Part shown: piece by piece, positions 63,931-64,000 of the stretch
How the letters are laid out: each line of letters opens with the position of its first letter
How positions within the stretch are numbered: position 1 is the stretch's first letter
Origin: Hymenobacter sp. BRD67
GTDB lineage: Bacteria; Bacteroidota; Bacteroidia; Cytophagales; Hymenobacteraceae
Direction of reading: 5' to 3'
Assembly: GCF_013256425.1 (NCBI RefSeq)
Contig: NZ_CP053904.1
Coordinates: forward strand, 2,976,001-3,040,000
Length of the DNA: 64,000 nucleotides
Translations under genes and position numbers: made by a program
The notes under the pieces: model-generated
The model's input: the letters and a program-made list of their open reading frames with translations, nothing else
The model's database searches: none
What the model was told of the DNA's origin: nothing

Positions 63931-64000
63931 TTGTAGTGTGGTGAAACTGGCAGACACGCCCTCCTCTCTCGGGGTGAAGAGCATGGGAAAAAGCCGCTGC
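63931..64000 (+). ncRNA. Partial tRNA-Leu-like or other structured RNA at the window edge
   Basis: GTGGTGAAACTGGCAGACACGCC is the D-arm signature of leucine tRNAs. The following part does not form a convincing leucine anticodon arm (the loop would be CTCTCTC), and the 5-prime acceptor strand is unusual. The window ends before the T arm. It may be a tRNA, a tRNA-like RNA or a leader. Confidence 0.3.

Overview
The window looks like a chromosomal segment of a high-GC Bacteroidota of the Hymenobacter type (Cytophagales). Reasons: a complete alternative complex III cluster (actABCDEF) runs into an aa3-type cytochrome oxidase cluster; promoters of the Bacteroidota form (TTTG, about 19 bases, TAnnTTTG) precede actA and rpsF; two exported proteins carry type IX secretion (T9SS) C-terminal sorting domains; a GSCFA protein and a very large outer-membrane barrel protein are present; and Shine-Dalgarno sequences are not evident.

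Layout. 1-6.5 kb: purine (urate) catabolism. The forward genes are the end of an unknown gene, uraD, uraH and an HpcH/HpaI-type aldolase; facing them are the reverse genes xdhA and xdhB (xanthine dehydrogenase). 6.6-9.6 kb: a small toxin-antitoxin-like pair whose PIN-domain toxin gene is split after its fifth codon by an IS3-family element, which is itself split by an IS630-family element. Both insertions have readable ends and target duplications and can be removed on paper to restore the host reading frames. 9.6-18.0 kb (reverse): a roughly 1,280-residue outer-membrane barrel protein, a small exported protein and a roughly 1,257-residue membrane sensor kinase. 18.2-35.7 kb (reverse): the respiratory cluster in transcription order actA, B, C, D, E, F, ctaC, ctaD, ctaA, ctaB, two subunit III genes, subunit IV, a SCO-like protein, a DUF420 protein and a small CxxC membrane protein. 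Quinol electrons would pass through ActABCDEF to the oxidase, with heme A made by CtaA and CtaB. 36-37.2 kb: rpsF-rpsR-rplI. 37.3-49.2 kb: GSCFA protein, a DUF255 protein, priA, a lipoprotein, a methyltransferase, pepP, a PAP2 phosphatase and a desaturase. 49.5-53.0 kb: a modular secreted GH16 glucanase. 53.6-57.3 kb: dnaE. 57.4-64 kb: a T9SS cargo protein, trxA, two small exported proteins, a flotillin-like protein, an Lrp/AsnC regulator, and at the right edge a promoter followed by a partial tRNA-like RNA.

Data quality. I count 31 reading-frame breaks in otherwise normal genes. All are in the same sense (one base missing). In the cases I reconstructed, adding one base to a G or C run restores the family sequence. 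This points to systematic homopolymer under-calling in the assembly rather than gene decay, so I annotate these genes across the breaks as single genes. The most distinctive biology is the nested IS630-in-IS3-in-toxin structure, the inverted-repeat (REP-like) elements between genes, the orphan aldolase in the urate cluster, and several exported or membrane proteins of unknown function.
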